30,284 bases of DNA from Candidatus Helarchaeota archaeon (GCA_016840125.1 JAEOSY010000279.1:1-30284), one strand, 5' to 3'. Positions 16,083 through 25,280 are shown, counted from the first letter of the stretch. Notes: generated from the sequence alone by a model not told the origin. Numbers and translations: made by a program.

Positions 16083-16866
16083 AATTGGTAAAAAAATTGA
16101 GAAATATATTCGTCCCGCGACCTTCCCACTCGCGATTAAGCTAATTAAAGAAAAGTCCGAGATTCCTGCAAAAGCCAAGCGCCCGAGCATCGATTTAATA
16201 ACGCAAAATTTTATCTGCCAGAATTTTAAGATGGCCCGGACCTACGGGTGGACAATTGCAGTACTGGAAGAGGATTGTAACTGCATGTTAGCGAGAGGTG
16301 TATATGGGTGGGACCCGGTTACCGAAGAAACTATGAAATGGAAGAGTAAATTTGAGGTGGGGCTGTATGCGAAGGATGTTGAAACTTCAAGGAAGATAGA
16401 GAAACATATCTACTTACTCGCCAATGAATTTAAAGGGATTGTGATTTCGCCTTTAGCTTGGACGAAGGTGGAACCGGATATAGTTCTTATTTACTGCCTT
16501 CCCGCGCAGGCTATGCGTTTTATTCAAAGCTATCTATATATGGAGGGGGGAGTTCTCGAATTCGCAGCAGCGGGTCGAATAGGATCATGTCACGTCGGAG
16601 TTCCCAAAGTTTATTTGACTAAAAAGCCTCAATTGGTATTGTTGGGCAATGGAGACCGGGTTTGGGGAGGGGCCCAGGATTCGGAAGTGCTTTTTTCATG
16701 CCCTCGTGAGAAGCTAGACACTCTTATCGAAGGGCTAGAGACCACTCATGCGGCGGGACTCCGCTACCCTATCCCTGCCTATATGAATTATAAACCCGGC
16801 TTTCAAGCAGCCTTTAAGAAACGAGCGGTGGATAGAGCTGGTGGAACAATTATCAAAGAAAAATAA
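16060..16866 (+). CDS. DUF169 family protein
   Basis: About 268 residues. It matches DUF169: ATFPLAIKLIKEKSEIP, QNFICQNFKMARTYGWTIAV, EDCNCMLARGVYGW, a central SPLAWTKVEPDIVLIYC, and AAGRIGSCHVGVPKVYLTKKP and LPGNGDRVW-like LLGNGDRVWGGAQ later. Several conserved Cys suggest metal or thiol chemistry. The biochemical role of the family is not known to me; it occurs in anaerobes. ATG 16060 has ggagaga six bases upstream and overlaps the AhpD-like gene by 23 bases, so it is translationally coupled. The in-frame TTG at 16039 lacks such a site. It converges on the radical SAM gene. Confidence 0.82.
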   Translation: MNLEKYHKIGKKIEKYIRPATFPLAIKLIKEKSEIPAKAKRPSIDLITQNFICQNFKMARTYGWTIAVLEEDCNCMLARGVYGWDPVTEETMKWKSKFEVGLYAKDVETSRKIEKHIYLLANEFKGIVISPLAWTKVEPDIVLIYCLPAQAMRFIQSYLYMEGGVLEFAAAGRIGSCHVGVPKVYLTKKPQLVLLGNGDRVWGGAQDSEVLFSCPREKLDTLIEGLETTHAAGLRYPIPAYMNYKPGFQAAFKKRAVDRAGGTIIKEK

Positions 16867-16889
16867 AAAAGTGAAAATTCTTTTTATAT

Positions 16890-18734
16890 TTAGAATTCAT
16901 CAGTTCTTCCTATTATAAAACGTAATAACTTGGCTATGTTATTTGGAGCTGTGGGGAGCGCTAGAAATCTATTTTTATTACTTAATACATAACCCCATTC
17001 TCTCAGCTCATCAAGATTTTGCTGTAATTCTCGGGATTTTAGATGAGAGTCTATTGTTTGATCCTGTCGAGGAGTTTCAAGGAGTTTTAATATTTGGACA
17101 TGCCCCTCATCTAACGTTTGCGTCGAAATTTTTGCGATAGGTCTTGTATCTTCTATAGTATAGGAATTGTCACTCTCTTTCTTAAGGGTAAGCGAGGGGT
17201 TGTCTTTGTAGAATTGATTTTGCCAGTTTTTTATGGCATTGGATAATCGCTCCTTTAAATCTGGATTGGAACTAAAAGCAGTCCGATAATTGCCTGTGAA
17301 AATCCAAGCCAAATCGTCAATATTTTCAGTATCGGGAAAGAGAGAGGAGTATCCATCCAAGGGATGGATATCTTTTATTTCATATTTTTCGTGCTCCTCG
17401 TAGAGTGGAGAATATCGCATTAGTCTAACTGCATTGAAATTGACTGGTGGCTGTAAATGAGCGATAAAAGGTATTAAATCCAATATCTCAAGGTAGTCTT
17501 CCGAGGTTTCTCCGGGTATAGCGTATAAGAAATTCCAAAACGCAAACATGCTTAACGATCGACAATCTCTCAAAAATCTAATGTTATTTAGAGCTGTTGT
17601 TCTTTTATTTAAAAGCAGTAAAAGATGGTCATTTAAGTTTTCAAGACCAGGCTGAATCGAATTTGAGCCCGCCCTTTTCATAATCTGTAAGTCCTCGAAT
17701 GTCATATTAGGACGCGCTTCATAAAATAGCCCCCTCAACCCTCTAGGCTTTTCAAATTCTTTAAATACTTGGGTTGGAAAATTTTTTGCCAAAATATTAT
17801 CACTTGCATAAAAATTTAGAACTTTGTATTTGTTGTATAAGGCAATTATCTCCTTTCTTATTCGTTCGGGGGATTTGGTGCGAAAATGAATAGAAGACTC
17901 ATCCAATCCACAGAAACAGCAATGAGAAGAATGCCCCCACCAACAGCCTCGGCTACTCTCAAAAATGACTGCGGGTCCCTTAGCCTTCAAGTCTTTTGTA
18001 CCGAACTTTTCAAACTGTTCAAGGAAATCGGAGTAATCAGGATATGGGAGCGAATTTAGGTCCTCAACAGGTTTACAGTCGATAAAATGAGTATCTGGAA
18101 ACTTATTATGATTTAAGATATTAGAACAAAATTGTAAAAACTCGAAATCGGCTTCCCCTGAGAAAATATAATCTATTGATGGAGCTATTTGCATTAATTT
18201 TTGTCCCATTGATTCTGGAAATTTTTGCCCACCTAAAACTGTAATTATTTCTGGATTAATCTTCTTAAGAGCATTCGCCAAGGCGATACATGCGAAGGTT
18301 TTTGTGATACCACAACTCAAACCTACTATTTTAGGATGTCGCGTTAAAATCCGCCCAACAAGTTCATCTATAAATGGTTGGATTTCTTTCTTGATTTTAA
18401 GAACGTTTTCCATTTGAACAAATTTTGCACTGAACTCTACAATTGAGATTTTTTGAGTGCGGAGATATTGCTCATACCTTTTATGTTTTTCAGAGGCGGA
18501 CGGGAACGCAGCTGTGGCAAAAAGCCAATCCGCAATCATTTCCTCAGCGGGCGATATCTGGATTTGATGATACAATCGAGGGGAAATTCTACCTAAAAAG
18601 AGCAGATTGGCATAAATTATTTCTGTTTTAATATTATTTTCAACCAAGATAGTTTTTAAATTACTTAACCCAAGAGACGGTTGATCAAGTAAAGCGAAAG
18701 GTGGTTGTATTAAAACAACATCAGAATCATTCAA
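16890..18734 (-). CDS. B12-binding radical SAM protein, RiPP C-methyltransferase type
   Basis: The 614-residue protein has an N-terminal B12-binding-like domain (about 1-215; VGLSCGITKTFACIALANAL and VLGGQKFPESM) and then a radical SAM core. The cluster motif is SRGCWWG-x3-HCCFCG (C-x7-C-x2-C), followed by GLDESSIHFRTKSPERI. These SRGCWWG...CFCGL...R.KSP features are those of the RiPP maturation radical SAM C-methyltransferase family. Such enzymes methylate unactivated carbons of ribosomal peptides, often in cyanobacterial and proteobacterial clusters. No clear precursor peptide gene is adjacent. The only in-frame start is TTG 18734, with an aggaggt-like site about 14 bases upstream. It may instead act on another substrate. 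Confidence 0.83.
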   Translation of the reverse strand: MNDSDVVLIQPPFALLDQPSLGLSNLKTILVENNIKTEIIYANLLFLGRISPRLYHQIQISPAEEMIADWLFATAAFPSASEKHKRYEQYLRTQKISIVEFSAKFVQMENVLKIKKEIQPFIDELVGRILTRHPKIVGLSCGITKTFACIALANALKKINPEIITVLGGQKFPESMGQKLMQIAPSIDYIFSGEADFEFLQFCSNILNHNKFPDTHFIDCKPVEDLNSLPYPDYSDFLEQFEKFGTKDLKAKGPAVIFESSRGCWWGHSSHCCFCGLDESSIHFRTKSPERIRKEIIALYNKYKVLNFYASDNILAKNFPTQVFKEFEKPRGLRGLFYEARPNMTFEDLQIMKRAGSNSIQPGLENLNDHLLLLLNKRTTALNNIRFLRDCRSLSMFAFWNFLYAIPGETSEDYLEILDLIPFIAHLQPPVNFNAVRLMRYSPLYEEHEKYEIKDIHPLDGYSSLFPDTENIDDLAWIFTGNYRTAFSSNPDLKERLSNAIKNWQNQFYKDNPSLTLKKESDNSYTIEDTRPIAKISTQTLDEGHVQILKLLETPRQDQTIDSHLKSRELQQNLDELREWGYVLSNKNRFLALPTAPNNIAKLLRFIIGRTDEF

Positions 18735-18903
18735 AGGTATAATAAACTACCTCCATCAAATGGTACCTTTCCTTTTTACTTAAGTTCCACGTATTATTTC
18801 ATTTAATTTCCAGATATGAAAGTTGAGAGATCTTTGATTCGAATTTCCATAAGGAAAATCATAAAAGGAAATGTATTCTTTATAAGAATGATGGTGAGAT
18901 AAA

Positions 18904-19416
18904 ATGGCAGAAGAATCGCCTTGGAGTTCGTGGGATGTTAGAATTAATTTCCTTGCGATTGTAGCTTTATGGGTATTTGGAACCTATATTCTTGCAATTA
19001 AATGCTGGCGACCGTTAGTATTATTCTGGATTTTTTGGATTCTCTATTTCACAGTCGGACGATATATGACCTGTCGACACTGTGATTTCTTAGGAAAACC
19101 GTGCCCGAGCTGGAATATGGGAATTCTCGCCAAGAAAATGGGAATGAAACGCAGTGAAAAGAAAAACTTTTACGAAGATGGAAATTTAAAGCTAATTTTA
19201 TTTGATGTATTATTCATGCTGTTGGCTATTTTTGTCCCATTTATCAAGTATATCTATGATTTCTTTATAATTGGGATATTTACATTTGATGTGGTTTTAT
19301 TAATCATCTACACGGCGATAGTGGGCATTGTGTTATTGCTGCATTCGCAGCTTGGCTGTAAGAACTGCCCCATGGAAGGGTGTTTAATGAATCCCAAAAG
19401 AAATGGGGAAATTTAA
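18904..19416 (+). CDS. Cysteine-rich four-helix membrane protein, unknown function
   Basis: The 170-residue protein has four hydrophobic segments: about residues 14-30, 36-54, 98-118 and 123-145. Two Cys-rich stretches follow helix 2 and helix 4: CRHCDFLGKPCPSW and CKNCPMEGCL. Both would lie on the same side of the membrane, so they could bind an iron-sulfur cluster or another metal together. I do not recognise a named family. The gene has a weak TATA-like tttataag at 18879-18886. It overlaps the next gene by 37 bases if that starts at its GTG, hinting at co-expression. A 28-codon ORF (18816-18902) ends one base before its ATG. Confidence 0.75.
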   Translation: MAEESPWSSWDVRINFLAIVALWVFGTYILAIKCWRPLVLFWIFWILYFTVGRYMTCRHCDFLGKPCPSWNMGILAKKMGMKRSEKKNFYEDGNLKLILFDVLFMLLAIFVPFIKYIYDFFIIGIFTFDVVLLIIYTAIVGIVLLLHSQLGCKNCPMEGCLMNPKRNGEI

Positions 19417-20165
19417 GCGTCTATCTTTTTGGTGACAGTGTGGTAAGGGAAAAGGTCGCTCCGGAGTATCTCGAGAACGAATATGAGTATAATAATGAAC
19501 ATTGGGATCATTTCCATCAATTACGAACGATCGCCACACCTGTTCTTAAGGCACTCCAACCGTATACACCTTTGATTCACGGTTCGATCGCACGTGGGGA
19601 TACCACAAAGAAAAGTGACATCGACGTCATTATCAGCCATCAGGTGAAGGAATTTCAAATTAATTTGGCAATGGATTCTCTAAATTTTGAGCCAAGCGAG
19701 AGGTGGATTGTCCAGGCGACACCTCTATCAGCTATTAAAGGGATTATTATTTTCTCAACGTTACCCGAACTGAGTGTAACGTTCCCCTTGATCCCTTTTT
19801 ATCCACGGGAATATGAGTTCTACTCTTTTGGAGGGGTGTTGGATTCTACCGCTTTAGCAGGAAATATCAATAAACGAGTTCCGGGTGTAAATAAACAACT
19901 CCTTTTCATTGAACCGACTGAAAATGGACATAAAGAGTATCGAGTGACCTCAGATAATGCGAATATTATTGCGAAAGTCTTGAATATTAGCGTAGATACG
20001 GTTCTTGAGAGGTTAAGGGTATTGGAACGTCGAAATGAAAAGGGTCGCACGGGGATTTTTAAAAAACGCCTTGTAGCACCAACAGAAGCGTTTGGTGAAG
20101 TTTTAAAGAAGATCGCGGAATCAGATCCCGCCTCTCGACGAAGAATTAGACGGAAGAAAATTTAA
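19380..20165 (+). CDS. Nucleotidyltransferase-domain protein
   Basis: About 261 residues from GTG 19380. Residues ~65-85 read HGSIARGDTTKKSDIDVII, the classic nucleotidyltransferase motif (G-S-x9-D-x-D) of the Pol-beta superfamily. The C-terminal part has a helix-rich stretch ending in a basic tail (RRRIRRKKI). Archaeal proteins of this kind are classed as predicted nucleotidyltransferases; the nucleotide and target are unknown. The start is uncertain: GTG 19380 overlaps the membrane-protein gene by 37 bases, while GTG 19440 or 19443 would not overlap. Likely on the same message as that gene. Confidence 0.75.
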   Translation: MFNESQKKWGNLSVYLFGDSVVREKVAPEYLENEYEYNNEHWDHFHQLRTIATPVLKALQPYTPLIHGSIARGDTTKKSDIDVIISHQVKEFQINLAMDSLNFEPSERWIVQATPLSAIKGIIIFSTLPELSVTFPLIPFYPREYEFYSFGGVLDSTALAGNINKRVPGVNKQLLFIEPTENGHKEYRVTSDNANIIAKVLNISVDTVLERLRVLERRNEKGRTGIFKKRLVAPTEAFGEVLKKIAESDPASRRRIRRKKI

Positions 20166-20230
20166 TAGCTCAACAGATCAAATAAATATTAATCATAATG
20201 GAAAGCTCAAATAAAACATAAGGTCTTGGG

Positions 20231-22348
20231 ATGGCGCGTTTAGACTCCTTTTTCCATGCAAAATCAGTTGCAATTATCGGTGCATCAAATAATAAGCAAA
20301 AGGTAGGCTATGCAATTCTTAAAAATATTATCGATTTTGGATTTCAAGGTGAGATATTTCCAGTTAATTTACGTGAAAGGGAGATACTAGGACTAAAAAG
20401 TTATCCAAGTGTTGGTGAAATCGAGAACGATGTAGACATTGCAATTTTTGTAATCCCGGCAAAATTTTGTCTGAAAGTGGCAGAAGAATGCGGTGAAAAG
20501 GGTATTAAAAATATTATTGTGATTACCGCGGGATTTAAGGAAATTGGTATTGAAGGGGCAAGGTTAGAGAGAGAATTACTAGAAGTTTGTAAAAAATATC
20601 AAATAAACGCATTAGGTCCTAATGTTATTGGTTTTATTGATACTCAAAATAAGTTGAATGCTTCATTTACCAAACTTGTGCCCCGTTCTGGGAATATCGC
20701 ATTGATATCGCAGTCAGGGGCAATTATCACAAGTAGTATTGATTGGAGCATTCCTGAATATCTCGGGTTTTCTAAAATCGTCTCGCTTGGCAACAAGATG
20801 GATCTCAATGAGACTGACTTTCTGGATGCACTTGCGAACGATCCGAACACCAAAGTAATCTTGATGTACATCGAGAGCATTGATGATGGAAATAGGTTTA
20901 TTGATATCGCGAGAGAAGTAGTGAAGACAAAACCCATTGTAGTTTTAAAAGCAGGGGTCTCTGATGCAGGAGCGAGGGCAGCTTCATCTCATACAGGCGC
21001 CCTTGCGGGTTCGAAAATCGCCTATAAGACAGCTTTTAGAAAGGCGGGAGTAATTCAAGCGAAAGGTCTGGAGGATCTCTTTAATTATGGTCTGACTTTT
21101 TCTTCACAAATTTGTTATATCGGCGATTCTATAGCCATAATTACAAATGCAGGGGGCGCGGGAATCCTAGCAACTGATGTCGCAGATAAAATGGGATTAA
21201 AATTAGCTCCAATCTCTGCAGAACATAGTGAGCTATTGCGCTCAAAATTACCCAAAGCTGCCTCTGTTCTGAATCCAATTGACATTTTGGGGGATGCGGG
21301 GGCGGATAGATATCAGTTAGTTTTAGAAACATGTTCAAAAGTTGATCCGATAAATGGAATTGTGATCTTAATGAGTCCCCAAGCGGTTACTCAATATAAA
21401 GAAACCACCGATGTGATTATTGACTTTTGTTCCCACCATGCATCGGAGAAACCGTTAGTAGTTTCCTATATGGGAGGAGTCAGCAATAAAGAAGAGATGA
21501 GTCGGCTCAGAGAACATGGGGTTCCTTGTTTCAGTTTTCCACAGGATGCAATCCGTTCAATAGCAGGAATTTATGAATATTCCTGCATTGTAGATAAGGA
21601 AATTGAAACCTATGAACAGTTTGAAGTAAATTTAGAATTAGCTCAATCTATTTTCCAAAGAGTTTTAGAGGACAAGAGGCTAGTACTCCTAGAAAGTGAA
21701 GCGATTCAGATAGCGAGATGCTATCGACTCACAGCTCCTGATACGCTATTGGCAAAAACCCCCGAGGAGGCTACCGCATTCGCTGAGAGGATGGGGTATC
21801 CCGTAGTTCTTAAAATCTGTAGTCCTCAAATTCTTCATAAATCAGATTTGGGGGGAATAATGGTAAATGTTTCTACCCCAGCAGAAGTAAGGGGATCATT
21901 TAATGAAATTATACGAAGGGTCTCAAAGAGGATGCCTGGTGCAAAAATTTATGGTATAATAGTCCAAAAGATGATCAAAAAGAAAGGAAGGGAAATTATT
22001 ATCGGGGCCAACAAGGACCTCCAATTTGGACACTTAATCATGTGTGGCTTAGGAGGGATTTATGTGAATTTTCTTGAAGATGTCGCTTTTCGGTTAAATC
22101 CCATCACACGCAATGAAGCACTGGAAATGTTATCGGAAACCAAGGCTTATAAACTGCTAAAAGGGGTACGGGGTGAACCCCCGAGTGATATTAACAGCTT
22201 GATTGAAACTATCCTTAGAATAAGTCAATTGTTAAAGGATTTCCCTATTATAAATGAATTGGATATAAACCCTATTCTTGTGAATAATGAAAATGAAGGG
22301 GTATCAATTCTAGATATGAAAATAACATTAAAAAGAGAGGAGATTTGA
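20231..22348 (+). CDS. acd: ADP-forming acetate/acyl-CoA ligase (fused alpha+beta)
   Basis: The 705-residue protein joins both subunits of ADP-forming acetyl-CoA synthetase. Residues ~1-460 are the CoA-binding and succinyl-CoA-ligase-like part: SVAIIGASNNKQKVGYAILKN, NALGPNVIGFID, ALISQSGA, and SSHTGALAGS with the phospho-His at ~254. Residues ~490-700 are an ATP-grasp domain: GYPVVLKICSPQILHKSDLGG and FPIINELDINPILV. It turns acetyl-CoA (or another acyl-CoA) plus ADP and Pi into acid, CoA and ATP, the usual archaeal energy-yielding step. The next gene begins two bases later. In this genome it could cap alkane or amino-acid oxidation, or run in reverse to activate acids; which acid is preferred cannot be told. 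Confidence 0.93.
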   Translation: MARLDSFFHAKSVAIIGASNNKQKVGYAILKNIIDFGFQGEIFPVNLREREILGLKSYPSVGEIENDVDIAIFVIPAKFCLKVAEECGEKGIKNIIVITAGFKEIGIEGARLERELLEVCKKYQINALGPNVIGFIDTQNKLNASFTKLVPRSGNIALISQSGAIITSSIDWSIPEYLGFSKIVSLGNKMDLNETDFLDALANDPNTKVILMYIESIDDGNRFIDIAREVVKTKPIVVLKAGVSDAGARAASSHTGALAGSKIAYKTAFRKAGVIQAKGLEDLFNYGLTFSSQICYIGDSIAIITNAGGAGILATDVADKMGLKLAPISAEHSELLRSKLPKAASVLNPIDILGDAGADRYQLVLETCSKVDPINGIVILMSPQAVTQYKETTDVIIDFCSHHASEKPLVVSYMGGVSNKEEMSRLREHGVPCFSFPQDAIRSIAGIYEYSCIVDKEIETYEQFEVNLELAQSIFQRVLEDKRLVLLESEAIQIARCYRLTAPDTLLAKTPEEATAFAERMGYPVVLKICSPQILHKSDLGGIMVNVSTPAEVRGSFNEIIRRVSKRMPGAKIYGIIVQKMIKKKGREIIIGANKDLQFGHLIMCGLGGIYVNFLEDVAFRLNPITRNEALEMLSETKAYKLLKGVRGEPPSDINSLIETILRISQLLKDFPIINELDINPILVNNENEGVSILDMKITLKREEI

Positions 22349-22349
22349 A

Positions 22350-23411
22350 ATGAAAAGTATATATATCGTGTCTTATTCCCCATTCTCGGGTAAAACGGCA
22401 TTCGCCCTTGGACTCGCTCAATGCCTCAAAGATGAGGGAATAGATGTTGGCTATTTTAAACCAATTAGTGTAGGAACTGAAATCAGACCTGGGAAGTTTC
22501 TTGACCGAGATGTCATCCTTATGAAAAAAGTTCTCGGACTTAGAGAAACGATTGATGAGATTTCACCACCTATCGAGATGCGAATTGGGACCTATGAATT
22601 TGGTAAAAAAGTTTTAGAAGAGGGAAATTTTTTCCTGAATAGAATTAAAACGGCTTATGAAAAAATAAAAGATAAGCATGAATTCTTCATCATTGAAGGA
22701 CGACATCAAATTCAATCTCTATTTACTTTCAAGTTAGATTCTATAACACTATCAAAAGTCCTTGATTCTAAGATTTTGCTGTTGTCGCGAGGTATAATAG
22801 ACGAAATTACCCTTCAGAAGACGTTGATTGAAGGAATGGATGCGAAATTATTAGGCACAGTATTCAATAATATTAACCAGCTCATGATAAACAAAATTGA
22901 GGGCGAGCTTATTCCCATACTAAAACGATTAAATATCAAATTCTATGGATTTATCCCTGAAAGGACGGAGTTGAATTCTCCCTCTGTAGAAGAATATCAA
23001 CGAGCTCTTGGTGGGCAAATCCTTGTCGGAAAGGAGCATCTGAATAAACTTGTTGATTCAGCTCATATAGGTGCCATGAGAACTGATAGCGCTTTAAAGT
23101 TTCTAAAACGACACTTTAATTATGCACTTATTACAGGTGGTGATCGTTCGGATTTAATTTACAAAGCACTTGAAACGGATATGTCTCTTCTTATTCTCAC
23201 GGGAAATCTTTATCCTGATGTAAAGATTTTGATTAAGGCGGAAGAGAAAAAAGTTCCCGTTCTTCTTACCAACCACGAAACATCTGTTACCTATAGGATC
23301 TGTTCGACTGTAACTGCCGGGCTTACAGCGCACCAAACTGATAAAATAGCACTCATTAAAGCAAGTATTAAGGATAACATCAATTGGAAACAAATACATG
23401 ATGATTCGTAA
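22350..23411 (+). CDS. P-loop NTPase/DRTGG-domain protein (phosphotransacetylase N-terminal-like)
   Basis: The 353-residue protein starts MKSIYIVSYSPFSGKTAFALGLAQ, a BioD/CobB-type P-loop, followed by GYFKPISVG and IIEGRH. Residues ~225-340 form a DRTGG-like domain (HIGAMRTDSALKFL, ALITGGDRSDLI, VPVLLTNHETSVTYRI). Together these match the N-terminal regulatory part of long phosphotransacetylases, without the catalytic part. Stand-alone versions lie next to acd in archaea, so a role in sensing or regulating acetyl-CoA/ATP formation is likely but unproven. gagaggag lies seven bases before the ATG, two bases after acd: a strong operon. Confidence 0.85.
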   Translation: MKSIYIVSYSPFSGKTAFALGLAQCLKDEGIDVGYFKPISVGTEIRPGKFLDRDVILMKKVLGLRETIDEISPPIEMRIGTYEFGKKVLEEGNFFLNRIKTAYEKIKDKHEFFIIEGRHQIQSLFTFKLDSITLSKVLDSKILLLSRGIIDEITLQKTLIEGMDAKLLGTVFNNINQLMINKIEGELIPILKRLNIKFYGFIPERTELNSPSVEEYQRALGGQILVGKEHLNKLVDSAHIGAMRTDSALKFLKRHFNYALITGGDRSDLIYKALETDMSLLILTGNLYPDVKILIKAEEKKVPVLLTNHETSVTYRICSTVTAGLTAHQTDKIALIKASIKDNINWKQIHDDS

Positions 23412-23458
23412 GAAATTAGATAATTACTAGTATGATTAATGTTTTTGAGATTAGGAAA

Positions 23459-24313
23459 ATGAAAGCACATTTAGATTGCATTCCCTGCTTTCAGAGACAG
23501 GCACTTCAGGCAGTCCGATTTGTTACAGACGATATAAATGTACAAGAGCGTGTATTAAGAAAAATTATTACGGCATTGTACGATACCGATTGGAGCCAAA
23601 CACCGCCACAAATAGCACGGGTTGTTCACAGGATTGTCAAAGAAGAAACGAATGAATATGATCCATATTCAAAAGTTAAGAAGGAGTATAATGACAAAGC
23701 GCTTGCTTTATATCCGTCCATGAAAGATTTAGTGGCAAAATCAAAAAACCCTCTACAGACTGCGACTCGAATTGCCATTGCAGGGAATATCATCGATTTT
23801 GGAGCGATGGATAGCTTTGATTTAAAAAAGACGATTGATACGGTTTTAAGTAAGCCTTTAGCAATTAATGATTTTTCAAAACTACGCGAGATGCTCTCTA
23901 AATCACGGGGTCTCACGTATCTTGGTGATAATACAGGTGAAATCGTCTTTGATAAGCTCCTAATTGAAACAATTTTAGAGCATTATGACATTAAAAAAAT
24001 TCAATTTGCTGTAAAGGGAGCACCCATCATTAACGATTCTACCATTGAAGATGCGGAATATGTGAATCTAACCTCTATCCCCAATATTGAATTCATAAAA
24101 ATAGGAATTGGAATACCAGATACCGGATTGGAAAGATGGGATAAAAAGTTTTTGGAGATTATAGAAAAAAGTGATGTTATTATTAGCAAAGGGCAAGGAA
24201 ATTACGAAGCATTAAGTGAAGAGCCAAAAATTTTCTTCCTATTAATAGCAAAATGTCCCGTAGTTGCCAGAGATCTCGAAGTAAATGTTGGCGAGGTTAT
24301 TTTAAAAGGATAA
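23459..24313 (+). CDS. DUF89/ARMT1-like metal-dependent phosphatase
   Basis: About 284 residues from ATG 23459. It begins MKAHLDCIPCFQRQALQAVR, the typical start of archaeal DUF89 proteins, with the CxxC pair. Later come YLGDNTGEIVFDKLLIETI (conserved DN and E for metal), FAVKGAPIINDSTIEDAEYV and ISKGQGNYEAL, the metal- and phosphate-binding motifs of the damage-control phosphatase family. Such enzymes hydrolyse unwanted phosphometabolites, with targets that differ between members. ATG 23432 is also in frame but would add a nine-residue unconserved tail; 23459 is preferred. It lies 47 bases after the DRTGG gene and 13 bases before the radical SAM gene. Confidence 0.88.
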   Translation: MKAHLDCIPCFQRQALQAVRFVTDDINVQERVLRKIITALYDTDWSQTPPQIARVVHRIVKEETNEYDPYSKVKKEYNDKALALYPSMKDLVAKSKNPLQTATRIAIAGNIIDFGAMDSFDLKKTIDTVLSKPLAINDFSKLREMLSKSRGLTYLGDNTGEIVFDKLLIETILEHYDIKKIQFAVKGAPIINDSTIEDAEYVNLTSIPNIEFIKIGIGIPDTGLERWDKKFLEIIEKSDVIISKGQGNYEALSEEPKIFFLLIAKCPVVARDLEVNVGEVILKG

Positions 24314-24326
24314 ATTGTTGATACTT

Positions 24327-25280
24327 ATGAATTATGTCTATGGGCCCGTGCCTTCTCGACGGTTAGGGCGATCTTTGGGCGTAGACACGATCCCTCCTAA
24401 AACCTGTAATTTCTCCTGCGTGTATTGTCAATTAGGGCGAACCACGACGTTTATCAACACGCGGCGCGACTTTTTTCCAAAACAAGACATATTACAAGAG
24501 ATAAAGCAACGAATCAGGCTTGTTGGAATAGAAAATATAGATTATGTGACCTTTGTAGGAGAGGGAGAACCAACCCTCTGTAAGAGTTTGGGTTGGCTTA
24601 TAGAACGTGTGAAAGCGGAGTTTCCAACACCTGTAGCTGTAATTACAAATGGAGCACTCCTTTACGAAGAGGAAGTAAGGGAAGAGCTGTGTGACGCAGA
24701 TGTAGTTTTGCCTACGCTGGATGCCGGATTTAAGGAAACTTTTAGAAGGATAAATCGACCGCATCCATCTATTAACTTTCAAAATATGATTGAGGGCATG
24801 ATTCAATTCAGAAAAATATGTTCGGGTCAGCTATGGATTGAATACATGGTGGTTCAAGACCTCAACGATTCTGAATCCGAATTACTCCAACTTCGTAAAT
24901 TTTTTGGGGAAATCAAACCTGATAGAATATATGTGAATGTTCCGATAAGACCTCCCACGGAAGATTGGGTCAAAATACCTTCTCAAGAGAGGCTTTCTCG
25001 AATTAAAAAAATATTATCAGAAGTATTCGAAATAATCTTACCAGAAATAGGAGAATTTAGGGTTTTATCTGAAGATATTTCATCCTTAAAAAATGAATTA
25101 GTTCAAATTATAAAAAGACATCCCATGAGATTAGAGCAGATAGTAGATCTCTTAAAAAAGGAAAATATCGACGAGCCATCTGTAATAATCTCAGAATTGG
25201 AGCGTGTAGGGTTGATTAAAGAAGTGAAATATGAAAAGAAGATTTTTTATGTTGTGAGTAAATCTAAAATGAGTCGCTAA
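24327..25280 (+). CDS. Radical SAM protein with C-terminal winged-helix-like tail
   Basis: About 317 residues. It begins MNYVYGPVPSRRLGRSLGVD and has KTCNFSCVYCQLGRT with the C-x3-C-x2-C cluster motif, then VTFVGEGEPTLC. This is the radical SAM group related to COG0731; it is not the tRNA-wyosine enzyme TYW1, whose motifs differ. Residues ~245-315 look like a winged helix (MRLEQIVDLLKKENIDEPSVIISELERVGLIKEV), an unusual addition suggesting nucleic-acid or partner binding. ATG 24327 is chosen by family N-terminus; TTG 24315 is in frame. Substrate is unknown. It probably shares a message with the DUF89 gene. Confidence 0.85.
   Translation: MNYVYGPVPSRRLGRSLGVDTIPPKTCNFSCVYCQLGRTTTFINTRRDFFPKQDILQEIKQRIRLVGIENIDYVTFVGEGEPTLCKSLGWLIERVKAEFPTPVAVITNGALLYEEEVREELCDADVVLPTLDAGFKETFRRINRPHPSINFQNMIEGMIQFRKICSGQLWIEYMVVQDLNDSESELLQLRKFFGEIKPDRIYVNVPIRPPTEDWVKIPSQERLSRIKKILSEVFEIILPEIGEFRVLSEDISSLKNELVQIIKRHPMRLEQIVDLLKKENIDEPSVIISELERVGLIKEVKYEKKIFYVVSKSKMSR

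Noticed and set aside
18816..18902. 28-codon ORF as RiPP precursor for the radical SAM enzyme
   Set aside because: It has no leader-like or Cys/Ser/Thr-rich core, and is divergent from the enzyme; it is more likely upstream DNA of the membrane-protein gene.
24327..25280. Radical SAM protein as wyosine enzyme TYW1 or as Mmp10
   Set aside because: Its N-terminus and CNFSCVYC motif fit the broader COG0731-like group; the TYW1 and Mmp10 hallmarks were not seen.
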